Below are positions 46,818-54,922 of a stretch of 64,000 bases of DNA, piece after piece. Position numbers and translations under genes: made by a program. Position 1 is the first letter of the stretch. Each line of letters opens with the position of its first letter. Below the pieces are notes generated by a model. That model did not search any database. It was given only the letters and a program-made list of their open reading frames with translations, and was not told where the DNA came from. The DNA comes from CBDFHV01 sp965247705 (GTDB lineage Bacteria; Pseudomonadota; Alphaproteobacteria; Rhodospirillales; CAMCUA01), in NCBI GenBank assembly GCA_965247705.1, contig CBDFHV010000080.1, positions 150,512 through 214,511 on the forward strand, written 5' to 3'.

Positions 46818-47283
46818 AACCACAGAGGCACAGAAGCACAGAGAAGAAAGAAAGAAATGGACTCACAAGAAAAACCTCCGAATACCATCCTTGAGTGTCG
46901 CTGAATGGAAATTCATCAATAAGCCGGTCCGTAGGCCGCTTAGTTTCAAGTATGTCATGATCTGGGCTTCATGTATGGGCAGGAGACGTTCCACGGACTT
47001 GATTTCGACGACGACAGTCTCCGCCACAATCACATCCAATCGATAGCCGCCCTCGAGCCTGACATTCTTGTAGACGACCGGCAACGGCACCTGGCGTCGA
47101 AATCCAATCCCCGCCTGTTCAAGTTCGTAGCAAAGACATTCCTCATAAGCGGATTCGAGGAGGCCGGGGCCGAGGGCGCGATGGACCTCAATCCCGAACC
47201 CGATGATCTGTTCCGTCAAAGGATCGCGCGGTTCCATTGATCCATTCTCATTTTCTTCTCTGTGCCTCTGTGCCTCTGTGGTT
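46818..47283. mobile_element. GxxExxY cassette with 33-bp inverted repeats inside the carA-carB junction
   Basis: A 466-bp unit bounded by AACCACAGAGGCACAGA-type inverted repeats: left 46818-46850 and right 47251-47283, identical at 31 of 33 positions. It contains only one gene, a GxxExxY protein. The right repeat supplies the last 11 codons of carA. From memory, similar CACAGAGGCACAGAG repeats accompany GxxExxY genes in many unrelated bacteria, which suggests a mobile cassette. No transposase is inside. Confidence 0.65.
46863..47237 (-). CDS. GxxExxY-family protein (PD-(D/E)XK nuclease-like fold)
   Basis: A 124-residue protein of the GxxExxY family. The naming motif is GLLESAY within ALGPGLLESAYEECLCYEL. 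A nuclease-like core follows: YRLDVIVAETVVVEIKSVER has the Asp and the Glu-x-Lys of PD-(D/E)XK folds, and HEAQIMTYLKLSGLRTGLLM closes the domain. Function is unknown. It is inserted, in the same orientation, between carA and carB, where a gene is not normally found, and is flanked by long inverted repeats. Confidence 0.85.
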   Translation of the reverse strand: MEPRDPLTEQIIGFGIEVHRALGPGLLESAYEECLCYELEQAGIGFRRQVPLPVVYKNVRLEGGYRLDVIVAETVVVEIKSVERLLPIHEAQIMTYLKLSGLRTGLLMNFHSATLKDGIRRFFL

Positions 47284-48405
47284 CCCCTTTCCCTTCGAAA
47301 ACATCAGCTCGACGAACCGTTGGAAGAGGTGGTGGCTGTCCTGGGGGCCGGGGGAGGCTTCGGGGTGGTACTGGACGGAAAAGACCGGCTTGCCCTCGAC
47401 CCTGAGACCCTCGTGGCTGCCGTCGAAGAGGGAGACGTGGGTCTCGACCACGCCGGGGGGCAGGCTCTCGGGGTCGACCACGAAGCCGTGGTTCTGGCTG
47501 GTGATTTCCACCCGGCCGGTTTGCAGGTCCTTGACCGGGTGATTGGCGCCCCGGTGACCCATGTGCATCTTGTGGGTTCGCGCGCCCAGCGCCAGGGCCA
47601 GGAGCTGGTGGCCCAGGCAGATGCCGAAAATCGGCCGCCCCGTCTCCAACAATTGGCGGATCGTCGGCACCGCGTAGACGCCGGTGGCCGCCGGATCGCC
47701 CGGCCCGTTGGAGAGAAAGATGCCGTCCGGGTCGTGGCCCATGACGTCCTCGGCGCTGGCGTCCGCCGGCACGATGGTCACCCGGCAACCCTGGTCGGCG
47801 AGGCAGCGCAGGATGTTGTGCTTGGCCCCGAAGTCCATGGCCACCACGTGGCGGCGCGGCGCCGATTGGCGTCCGTGGCCCGCACCCAAGGCCCAGCGGT
47901 TCTGGTCCCAGGCATAGGTCTGGCGGCAGGTCACGTCCTTGGCCAGGTCCATGCCCTCCAGCCCCGGCCAGGCCGCCGCCCGGGCCCGCAGGTCGGCCAG
48001 GTCGATGACGCCGTCGGGGGCATGGCAGAGCACCCCGTTGGGGGCGCCGCCGTCACGGATGTGGCGGGTCAGGCGGCGGGTATCGACCCCGGTCAAGGCG
48101 GGCAGCCCATGGGCCTTGAGCCAGTCGTCGAGGGGACGGGCGGCCCGCCAGTTGGCGGGCTCGGTGATCGGCGCCCGCAGGACGCAGCCCCGCACCGCGG
48201 GCGTCGTGGCCTCCACGTCTTCCGGGTTGGTGCCCACGTTGCCGATGTGGGGAAAGGTGAAGGAGATGATCTGCCCGGCATAGGACGGATCGGTCAGGAT
48301 CTCCTGATAGCCGGTCAGGGATGTGTTGAAGCAGACCTCGCCCACCGCGATGCCGGGGGCGCCGGCGCCTCGCCCCCAAAGGACGGTCCCATCGGCCAGC
48401 ACCAA
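47248..48405 (-). CDS. carA: Carbamoyl-phosphate synthase small subunit (glutamine amidotransferase)
   Basis: A subunit of about 385 residues that releases ammonia from glutamine for CarB. The class I amidotransferase nucleophile is in IFGICLGHQLLALALG and the catalytic His in FSVQYHPEASPGPQDSH. The start VGEVCFNTSLTGYQEILTD is strongly conserved. No ATG is in frame upstream; GTG (used here) or the TTG just before it must serve. The C-terminus has an abnormal tail, NHRGTEAQRRK, encoded by the inverted repeat of the inserted cassette. Confidence 0.92.
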   Translation of the reverse strand: MVLADGTVLWGRGAGAPGIAVGEVCFNTSLTGYQEILTDPSYAGQIISFTFPHIGNVGTNPEDVEATTPAVRGCVLRAPITEPANWRAARPLDDWLKAHGLPALTGVDTRRLTRHIRDGGAPNGVLCHAPDGVIDLADLRARAAAWPGLEGMDLAKDVTCRQTYAWDQNRWALGAGHGRQSAPRRHVVAMDFGAKHNILRCLADQGCRVTIVPADASAEDVMGHDPDGIFLSNGPGDPAATGVYAVPTIRQLLETGRPIFGICLGHQLLALALGARTHKMHMGHRGANHPVKDLQTGRVEITSQNHGFVVDPESLPPGVVETHVSLFDGSHEGLRVEGKPVFSVQYHPEASPGPQDSHHLFQRFVELMFSKGKGNHRGTEAQRRK

Positions 48406-48707
48406 GGCCGCGTCGGCGCCGGGCGGGCGCGGCGAATCGGGCGGCGTGCCGGCGCTGTTGGCCGTCGCCGCCTCGGCATTCCGTGTCCTGTCGATGGCTG
48501 GAACCCTCGATTCGGCCGCGCTTGGAGGAGAATCGATCGACCCCGCCCGGGATCGTGGCGCTGTCTAAAGCAATAGCCGTGCCGCCGTCAAGGCCGAGGT
48601 GACGAAAATAATCCTTATTTATCAATATGTTATGGTAAATTGGTGATTTGCCTTTCCCCGTCGATTTCGATAACGTCGCGCGATCAGAACGTCGGGAGAA
48701 ACGATCC

Positions 48708-49163
48708 ATGCTCCGATCCGACCTCAGGGAAGCATTGAAAGCGGCGATGAAGGCGGACGACGCGCGGGCGAAGTCCACCATCCGCCTGATCCTCGCCGCC
48801 CTGAAAGACCGGGACATCGCCACCCGTTCGAAGGGCGACATGAACGGTATCTCCGAGGACGAGATCCTGACCATGCTGCAGTCCATGGTGAAGCAGCGCC
48901 ACGAAAGCGCCGCCCTTTACGAGAAGGGCGGCCGTAGGGATCTGGTCGACCAGGAACGGGGCGAGGTCACGGTCATCGAGCAGTTTCTGCCGGCGCCCTT
49001 CAGCGATGAAGAGACCGCCACCGCCGTCGAGGCCGCCGTCGCCGAACTGAAGGCCGCTTCCTTGAAGGACATGGGGCCGGTGATGGCCATGCTGCGCCAG
49101 CGCTTCCCCGGTCGCATGGACTTCGCCAAAGCCAGCGCGTTGGTCAAGGAACGCCTGGGGTAG
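48708..49163 (+). CDS. YqeY-family (GatB/Yqey domain) protein
   Basis: A 151-residue helical protein of the YqeY/GatB tail-domain family. Marks are LREALKAAMKADDARAKSTI, LILAALKDRDIA, EVTVIEQFLPAPFSDEE and MGPVMAMLRQRFPGRMDFAKA. It may bind tRNA or act near Glu-tRNA(Gln) amidation, but the role of the free-standing form is unproven. In many alphaproteobacteria it sits between carA and dnaG-rpoD. Here it diverges from carA as usual, but dnaG does not follow. GGGAGAAACG lies before the ATG. Confidence 0.85.
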   Translation: MLRSDLREALKAAMKADDARAKSTIRLILAALKDRDIATRSKGDMNGISEDEILTMLQSMVKQRHESAALYEKGGRRDLVDQERGEVTVIEQFLPAPFSDEETATAVEAAVAELKAASLKDMGPVMAMLRQRFPGRMDFAKASALVKERLG

Positions 49164-49179
49164 AGTCGAGAACCCGCCG

Positions 49180-50790
49180 CTAAAACCGCCCGTCGTAGGC
49201 CTTGCGGCCGATCGGGCAGGCGATGACCGTGAAGGTCGTCGCCCCCAGCCCCTCGCCGACCGCCGACTCCAGGGTGTGGCGGTCCTCGGCCACCACGCCG
49301 ACGCCGCCCAGGGCCCGCGCCACCGCCGCGAAATCGGTGCCGGCGAAGTCGACGCCGACGTTGTCGAGGGCGGAGCCACGCTGCTTCAGTTCGATCAACG
49401 CCAGGGATTGGTCAACGAAGACGACCACCACCACGGGCAGGGCCAGATCCCGCAGGGTGGCCAGTTCCCCCAGCACCATCTCCAGCCCCGCGTCGCCGGT
49501 GAAGGCCACCACGGGCCGGTCGGGCGCGGCCAGCTTGTAGCCCACGGCCAGGGGCAAGGCGCAGCCCACGGTGCAGAGGCCCGTGGACTGCAGCAGGGTG
49601 CGGGGCGTGGCGCAGGTCCAGCACTGGCTGAGCAGGATGCGGTGGGCGCCGCTGTCCACCGTGGCGACCCCGTCCGCCGGCAACGCCCGGCGCACCGAAT
49701 CCACCACCGCCGCCGGACCCCAGGCCTCGTCGACCGGAAAGGCGGCGCCGAGGGCGGCGCGGGCCGCCGCCGGTTCGCCCTCCGGCCAGGTGGCATTGGC
49801 CGGCGGGACGCCGTCGCGCAGGGCCTCGATGCCGCGGCCCAGGTCGCCCACGAAGGACAACCGGGCCACATGCATGCCATGGGGATTGGGCGCCGCCTCG
49901 AAACTCACCACGGCCTTGTCGGGGCCCCAAGGATCCCGCCAGCCGATCCGCATCTCGATCGGGTCGTAACCCGCCAGCAGCACCAGATCGGCCTGGTCCA
50001 CCAAGGGCAGCAGGATCTTGTCCGCCCGGGGCGACAGGCCGGCCCCACCCAGGCACAGGGGATCGTCCTCGGGCAGCACGCCCTTGGCCTTGTAAGTGGT
50101 TACGACGGGGATGCCATGGTCGCGGGCGAGCCGGGCCACGGTGTCGCTGGCATCGTGTTGCAGCACCTCCAGGCCGGCGATCAGGATCGGCCGCCGCGCC
50201 GTCGCCAGCAGGCGCCGCGCTTCCTCAAGGTCCGGTCCCTCGGCCGGCGCCGGTCGGGGCACCCGAGGAGACGCGACCAGAGACCTGTCTGGCTCTTCAG
50301 CGCCCGCCACGCCAATGGGCACCTCCAGTAGCACCGGGCCCGGCTGTCCCTCACAAGCGATGGCGAGGGCCTTGCGGGCAACGACGTCCGCTGCGCCGGC
50401 CGAGACGGTGAAGGTGGCCTTGGCGACGGGACCCAACACCGCCCGGTGGTCGAACACCTGGTGGGTGTAGGTGTGGACATCCGCTGGGTCGACGCAGCCG
50501 GAGAGCACGATCAGCGGTACCCGGTCCTGCTGGGCGTTGGCCACCACGTTGACGGTATTGGCGACGCCGGGGCCGATGGTCGCCAGCAGCACTCCGGGGG
50601 CGCCGGTGGCGTGCCAGGCGCCCTCGGCCATGAAGCCAGCGGCGTTCTCATGCTTGGCGAGGGTGAAGGCGATGCCGGCTTCCGCCAGGGCATCCATGAG
50701 GGTCAGCACCTCGCCGCCGGGGATGCCGAAAGCGTGGCGGCATCCGGCCTCGGCCAGGCGCCGGGCGATGGCCTGGGCGGCGGTGGTCAT
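49180..50790 (-). CDS. Thiamine-diphosphate-dependent enzyme, acetolactate synthase-like
   Basis: A 536-residue ThDP enzyme with the three-domain layout of the acetolactate-synthase/decarboxylase family. The activating Glu is in FTLAKHENAAGFMAEG. The central domain has RRPILIAGLEVLQ, and the ThDP/Mg motif is FTGDAGLEMVLGELATLRDL. Substrate identity is not clear from sequence. It is the last gene of an operon with an acyl-CoA dehydrogenase (4-base overlap ATGA) and a CaiB-type CoA-transferase, which suggests chemistry on a CoA thioester or a keto acid derived from one. Confidence 0.82.
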   Translation of the reverse strand: MTTAAQAIARRLAEAGCRHAFGIPGGEVLTLMDALAEAGIAFTLAKHENAAGFMAEGAWHATGAPGVLLATIGPGVANTVNVVANAQQDRVPLIVLSGCVDPADVHTYTHQVFDHRAVLGPVAKATFTVSAGAADVVARKALAIACEGQPGPVLLEVPIGVAGAEEPDRSLVASPRVPRPAPAEGPDLEEARRLLATARRPILIAGLEVLQHDASDTVARLARDHGIPVVTTYKAKGVLPEDDPLCLGGAGLSPRADKILLPLVDQADLVLLAGYDPIEMRIGWRDPWGPDKAVVSFEAAPNPHGMHVARLSFVGDLGRGIEALRDGVPPANATWPEGEPAAARAALGAAFPVDEAWGPAAVVDSVRRALPADGVATVDSGAHRILLSQCWTCATPRTLLQSTGLCTVGCALPLAVGYKLAAPDRPVVAFTGDAGLEMVLGELATLRDLALPVVVVVFVDQSLALIELKQRGSALDNVGVDFAGTDFAAVARALGGVGVVAEDRHTLESAVGEGLGATTFTVIACPIGRKAYDGRF

Positions 50791-51986
50791 GGCAGCCTGG
50801 AGAAGCCGTCGCGGGTCTGGGGCAGCTTGCGGTCCAGGATGCGCGAGGCGACCACGGTGCGCAGGATCTGCGCCGTGCCGCCGCCGATGGTGAACATGCG
50901 GGCGTCGCGCACCATGCGCTCCAGGGGCCGGTTGCGGGAGTATCCGGCGGCGCCATGGACCTGCAGAGCCTCGTTGGTGACCCGGATGGCGGTCTCGGAG
51001 GCCATGATCTTGGCCTGGGCCGCTTCCGTGGGATCGGGAAAGCCGCCGGTTGGCGCCCCGCTGGCGGCCTTGTGTACCAGCGCCCGGGCGGCGGCGAGTT
51101 GCACGCTCATGTCGGCGAGCATCCAGTGCAGCCCCTGGAACTCGTAAATCGGGCGGCCGAACTGCTGGCGCTCGCGCGCGTAATCGAGGGCCAGTTCGTA
51201 GGCCCCCTGGGCGATCCCCAGCGCCACCGTTGCGGCCCCCACCCGCTGCCCGTTGTAGGCGTTCATGAGGGTGGCGAAGCCGCGCCGAAACCCATCGGGC
51301 GGCATCAGGACCATGGACGCGGGCACTTCCAGGTCGCGGCAGATGATCTCCGTCTCGGGGATGCCACGCAGGCCCATGGCCGGCTCCCGCGTGCCCACCT
51401 CGAGGCCCGGCGCGTCGCCCCCGACGGCGATGAAGCCGGCGATGCCCTGGTCCTCCCCATCCTCGAACACCCGGGCGAAGATCAGGTGCAGCTTGGAGAC
51501 GCCGCCACCGGTGATCCAATGCTTGCGGCCATTGAGCACGTAGGTGTCGCCCCGGCGGTCGGCCCGGGTGGTCATCTGCGAGGCGGCGCTGCCCGCCTCG
51601 GGCTCGGTGATGCAGATGGCGGGCTTGTCCCCGGCCAGCACCAGGTCGGCCGCCAGGCGTTTCTGTTGCTCGGAGCCGTAGGCCATGATGGCGCCGATGG
51701 CGCCCATGTTGGCCTCGACCACGATGCGGGCGGTGACACCGCAGGCGCGGGCGATCTCTTCGATGACCAGGACGGTGTCCAGGTAGTCCCGGCCCTGGCC
51801 GCCATAGGCTTCCGGGATCGCCATGCCCATGAAGCCGGCCTTGGTCAGGGCCTCGACGTTTTCCCAGGGATAGGCCTCGGTGCGGTCGATCTCCGCCGCC
51901 CGTTCGCGGAACGTCGTATCGGCGAGGTCGCGGGCCCGCAGGCGCAGATCGGCGCCCGATTCAGTCCGCGGAAGCGGCGCTTGCAT
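50787..51986 (-). CDS. Acyl-CoA dehydrogenase family protein
   Basis: A 399-residue FAD acyl-CoA dehydrogenase. Segments typical of the family are CITEPEAGSAASQM (substrate/FAD loop), VLNGRKHWITGGGVSKLHLIF, ARERQQFGRPIYEFQGL, and the C-terminal QVHGAAGYSRNRPLERMVRD with ARMFTIGGGTAQI. The catalytic Glu position near the C-terminus appears as Gly-Gly-Gly-Thr rather than the Y-E-G-T of many fatty-acid members. It overlaps the CaiB gene by 26 bases upstream and the ThDP gene by 4 downstream. Confidence 0.88.
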   Translation of the reverse strand: MQAPLPRTESGADLRLRARDLADTTFRERAAEIDRTEAYPWENVEALTKAGFMGMAIPEAYGGQGRDYLDTVLVIEEIARACGVTARIVVEANMGAIGAIMAYGSEQQKRLAADLVLAGDKPAICITEPEAGSAASQMTTRADRRGDTYVLNGRKHWITGGGVSKLHLIFARVFEDGEDQGIAGFIAVGGDAPGLEVGTREPAMGLRGIPETEIICRDLEVPASMVLMPPDGFRRGFATLMNAYNGQRVGAATVALGIAQGAYELALDYARERQQFGRPIYEFQGLHWMLADMSVQLAAARALVHKAASGAPTGGFPDPTEAAQAKIMASETAIRVTNEALQVHGAAGYSRNRPLERMVRDARMFTIGGGTAQILRTVVASRILDRKLPQTRDGFSRLP

Positions 51987-53247
51987 GGGATGGTATCTCC
52001 GGTTGGGGTCCAAGAACGCCCTTGGCGCGCAGTTCGGCGCGGGATTCCGCGCCCAGGTCCAACAGTTCCTCGAGGACCGCGTCGGTGTCCTGGCCCAGGA
52101 GGGGCGGCGGGTGGCGGTAGGTCACCGGGGTCTTCGACATCTTGATGGGGTTGCCCAACAGGCGAACGTCGCCGCCGGCGGCCAGGGGATGGGGCATGGT
52201 GATGCTGGTTTCCCGGTGGACGCTCTGGGGATCGCTGAACACCAGATCGAAGTCGTTGACCGGACCGCACGGGACGTTGACCCCTTCCAGGCCCATCACC
52301 CATTCGTCGGTGGTTCTGGTCAGGAATGCCGCGTCAAGGACGGGGATCAGGTCGTCCCGGTTGCGGATGCGGTCCGCGTTGGTGCGATATCGCGGGTCGT
52401 CGGCCAGTTCGGTCAGACCGGCGAACTTGCAAAAACGTTGGAACTGACCGTCGTTGCCGCAGGCCAGGATCGCATAGCCGTCGGCGGAGGCGAAGACCTG
52501 ATAGGGCGTCACGTTGGCATGGGCGTTGCCGAACCGTCGCGGGTCGCGGCCGCTGGTGAAGTAGTTCAAGGCCTCGTTGATCAGCCACGCCACCTGGGAA
52601 TCGAACAGGGCGATGTCGATGTGCTGACCTTCGCCCTCCAGGTCCCGATGGCGCAACGCCGACAGAATGGCGACGCTGGCGTACATGCCGCACATGACGT
52701 CGGCGATGCCCACGGCAACCTTGGTGGGCGGTCCCTCGGGGGGACCGGTGACACTCATGATGCCGCCCATGCCCTGAATCAGCATGTCGTAGCCGGGCCG
52801 GTTGGCGTAAGGGCCGGTCTGGCCGAAGCCGGTGATCGAGCAATAGATCAGACGCGGCAAGGACTCCTTGAGTTGCTCATGGGCCAATCCGTACTTAGCG
52901 AGCCCGCCGACCTTGAAGTTCTGAATGAGGATGTCGCACTGGGTGGCGAGTCGGCGAATCAGGTCCGCACCCTCGGGCTTCGCCAGATCGACGGCCACCG
53001 ATCGCTTGTTGCGGTTGGTGCACAGGTAGTAGGCGCTTTCGGAGGTTTCGCGGCCGGCGTCGTCTTTCAGGTAGGGCGGGCCCCAGGCCCGGGTGTCGTC
53101 GCCGGAGCCCGGGCGTTCGATCTTGATTACCTCGGCGCCAAGGTCGCCCAAGAGCTGCGTCGCCGTCGGTCCGGCAAGGACTCGACTCAAGTCAAGGACG
53201 CGAATACCCGTCAACGGCCCGCGAGCGGCTTCGGCAGGCAAGTTCAT
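51961..53247 (-). CDS. CaiB/BaiF-type CoA-transferase (class III)
   Basis: A 428-residue class III CoA-transferase. It starts with GIRVLDLSRVLAGPTATQLL and GDLGAEVIKIERPGSGDD. The catalytic aspartate is in NRPGYDMLIQGMGG. Later blocks are HIDIALFDSQVAWLINEALN and VNVPCGPVNDFDLVFSDPQ. It moves CoA between carboxylic acids such as formate/oxalate, carnitine or dicarboxylates; the acceptor is unknown. First gene of a three-gene operon. An IS1380-type element begins about 40 bases upstream and has probably replaced the native promoter. Confidence 0.88.
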   Translation of the reverse strand: MNLPAEAARGPLTGIRVLDLSRVLAGPTATQLLGDLGAEVIKIERPGSGDDTRAWGPPYLKDDAGRETSESAYYLCTNRNKRSVAVDLAKPEGADLIRRLATQCDILIQNFKVGGLAKYGLAHEQLKESLPRLIYCSITGFGQTGPYANRPGYDMLIQGMGGIMSVTGPPEGPPTKVAVGIADVMCGMYASVAILSALRHRDLEGEGQHIDIALFDSQVAWLINEALNYFTSGRDPRRFGNAHANVTPYQVFASADGYAILACGNDGQFQRFCKFAGLTELADDPRYRTNADRIRNRDDLIPVLDAAFLTRTTDEWVMGLEGVNVPCGPVNDFDLVFSDPQSVHRETSITMPHPLAAGGDVRLLGNPIKMSKTPVTYRHPPPLLGQDTDAVLEELLDLGAESRAELRAKGVLGPQPEIPSHASAASAD

Positions 53248-53288
53248 GGAACTCCCTCTTGGTCATCAATCGGCGGCGGGCATCCTAG

Positions 53289-54887
53289 CCCGAATTATTC
53301 ACGGCGCTGATTGAAAATTCTGGTGAGCGTAGATTAACCTGTTGAAATGCCGTATGATTTTGGTGTCAAGACAAGATCACATGGCAACAGAACAACCCAC
53401 GGCTCACCATGAACGAGATTACCCCCTATCTCCCTGGTTTGTCACCCGTTGGAGGCAAGCCGCTTTGCGCCCGCTTCGACGGCGGACGGCTGTCGTCGGA
53501 CGGCGGGGTGTTGTTGTTGGGCGAGATCGACAGGCGGCTCGGCATCGCCGACGTGCTCGCTTCCTGCGTCACCGACGTGCGCGACCCGGCGAGCACGACC
53601 CACGCTTACGTAGACATGATCCGGGCGCGCCTGTTCGCTATTGCCTGCGGGTATGAGGATTGCGACGACCTCGACGTTCTGCGTTTCGATCCGGCGTTCA
53701 AGCTGGCCTGTGGCCGTTTGTCCGAGAGCGGCGACGACCTGATGAGCCAACCGACCCTGTCGCGCCTCGAGAACGCGCCGTCATGGCGCGCGCTCGGGCG
53801 CATGGGGCTGTCGATGATCGATCTGTTTTGCGCCAGCTTCAAGCGCGTTCCGGCGCGCATCGTTCTCGATATCGACGACACCGACGATGCCGTTCACGGC
53901 GGCCAGCAGCTGGCGCTGTTCAACGCCCATTACGACGACTATTGCTTCCAACCCATCCATATCTTCGAGGCGGCCACCGGCAAGCCGGTGATGTCACTGC
54001 TGCGTCCCGGCAAGCGGCCCTCCGGCGACGAGGCGGCGCGGATCCTGAGACACGTCATCGGCCGCATCCGCCGCAACTGGCCACGGGTCGAGATCACCGT
54101 GCGGGGCGATGGCCACTACGCCACGCCGGAGGCCATGGAATTCCTCGAACGTCAGGGCTGCGGCTACATCTTCGGGCTTTCCGGCAACGCCCGGCTGAAC
54201 AGGATCGGCCAGCCGTGGTGCGAGGACGCCGCCGTGCGCCGGGCGGGGCAGGGAAAGGATAAGGTGCGCCGCTTCTTCCACACCGGCTACCAGGCCAAAA
54301 GCTGGTCACGGCAACGCTCGGTCATCGCCCGCGTGGAAGCTACCGCCAAGGGCTGTGACGTCCGCTTCGTCGTCACCAACCTGAGCGGCCGCGCCAAGGC
54401 GCTCTACGAGAAGGTCTACTGCGCCCGCGGGCGGATGGAAAACATGATCAAGGACCACAAGCTCTACACCAAGTCCGACCGCACGTCGTGCCACCGTTGG
54501 GAGGCCAACCAGTTCCGCCTCTTCCTGCATACCGGCGCCTACTGGCTGCTGCATCAGCTTCGCCAAGCGGCGCCTCGGAAATCGCTGTGGCGAACGGCCA
54601 CCTTCGAAACCCTGCGCCGGGCGTTTCTCAAAATCGCCGTCCGCGTCGAGGAGCTCAAGTCGCGCCTCAGGATCGCCCTGCCTTCGGCCTATCCCTATCA
54701 GCCGGCCATGATCGCCATCGCCGGGCGCATCACCGCCCAAGGGCCCTGAACCAAGCGGCAGGTGCCGCCGGACGAGCCCCGAACAACAACCTCCAACCTC
54801 TCCGACAATCCGTCTCAAAAATCGCCGTCAACCCGGTCGCTACCGCTCGTCCCGCTGAAATCCGATGGCCGTCATGAATAATTGGGG
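53289..54887 (+). mobile_element. IS1380-family element, copy A
   Basis: A 1599-bp element. The left end is CCCGAATTATTCACGGCG and the right end (reverse complement) CCCCAATTATTCATGACG. It is flanked by a 4-bp direct repeat CTAG (53285-53288 and 54888-54891). The second copy 6683 bases to the right is the same length; by eye I found only two differing bases (53319 T/G, and 53444 A/G, silent). It is inserted in the left end of a small TA-flanked element. Confidence 0.92.
53409..54749 (+). CDS. IS1380-family transposase, copy A
   Basis: A 446-residue DDE transposase of the IS1380 (DDE_1) type. Segments include GGRLSSDGGVLLLGEIDRRL near the start, IVLDIDDTDDAVHGGQQLAL (first Asp), RGDGHYATPEAMEFLERQGC (second Asp region) and YCARGRMENMIKDHKLY (Glu). 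The frame is complete and the protein is identical to that of the second copy. GAACAACCCACGG-type leader sequence precedes the ATG with no strong ribosome site. Confidence 0.92.
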   Translation: MNEITPYLPGLSPVGGKPLCARFDGGRLSSDGGVLLLGEIDRRLGIADVLASCVTDVRDPASTTHAYVDMIRARLFAIACGYEDCDDLDVLRFDPAFKLACGRLSESGDDLMSQPTLSRLENAPSWRALGRMGLSMIDLFCASFKRVPARIVLDIDDTDDAVHGGQQLALFNAHYDDYCFQPIHIFEAATGKPVMSLLRPGKRPSGDEAARILRHVIGRIRRNWPRVEITVRGDGHYATPEAMEFLERQGCGYIFGLSGNARLNRIGQPWCEDAAVRRAGQGKDKVRRFFHTGYQAKSWSRQRSVIARVEATAKGCDVRFVVTNLSGRAKALYEKVYCARGRMENMIKDHKLYTKSDRTSCHRWEANQFRLFLHTGAYWLLHQLRQAAPRKSLWRTATFETLRRAFLKIAVRVEELKSRLRIALPSAYPYQPAMIAIAGRITAQGP

Positions 54888-54922
54888 CTAGTGTTCCGAT
54901 CGAGACATTTCGTTCCCATTAA

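Noticed and set aside
46796..46888. A 31-residue N-terminal extension of CarB
   Set aside because: It is encoded by the inverted repeat of the GxxExxY cassette and the short native leader; the conserved CarB start is MPKRTDISS.
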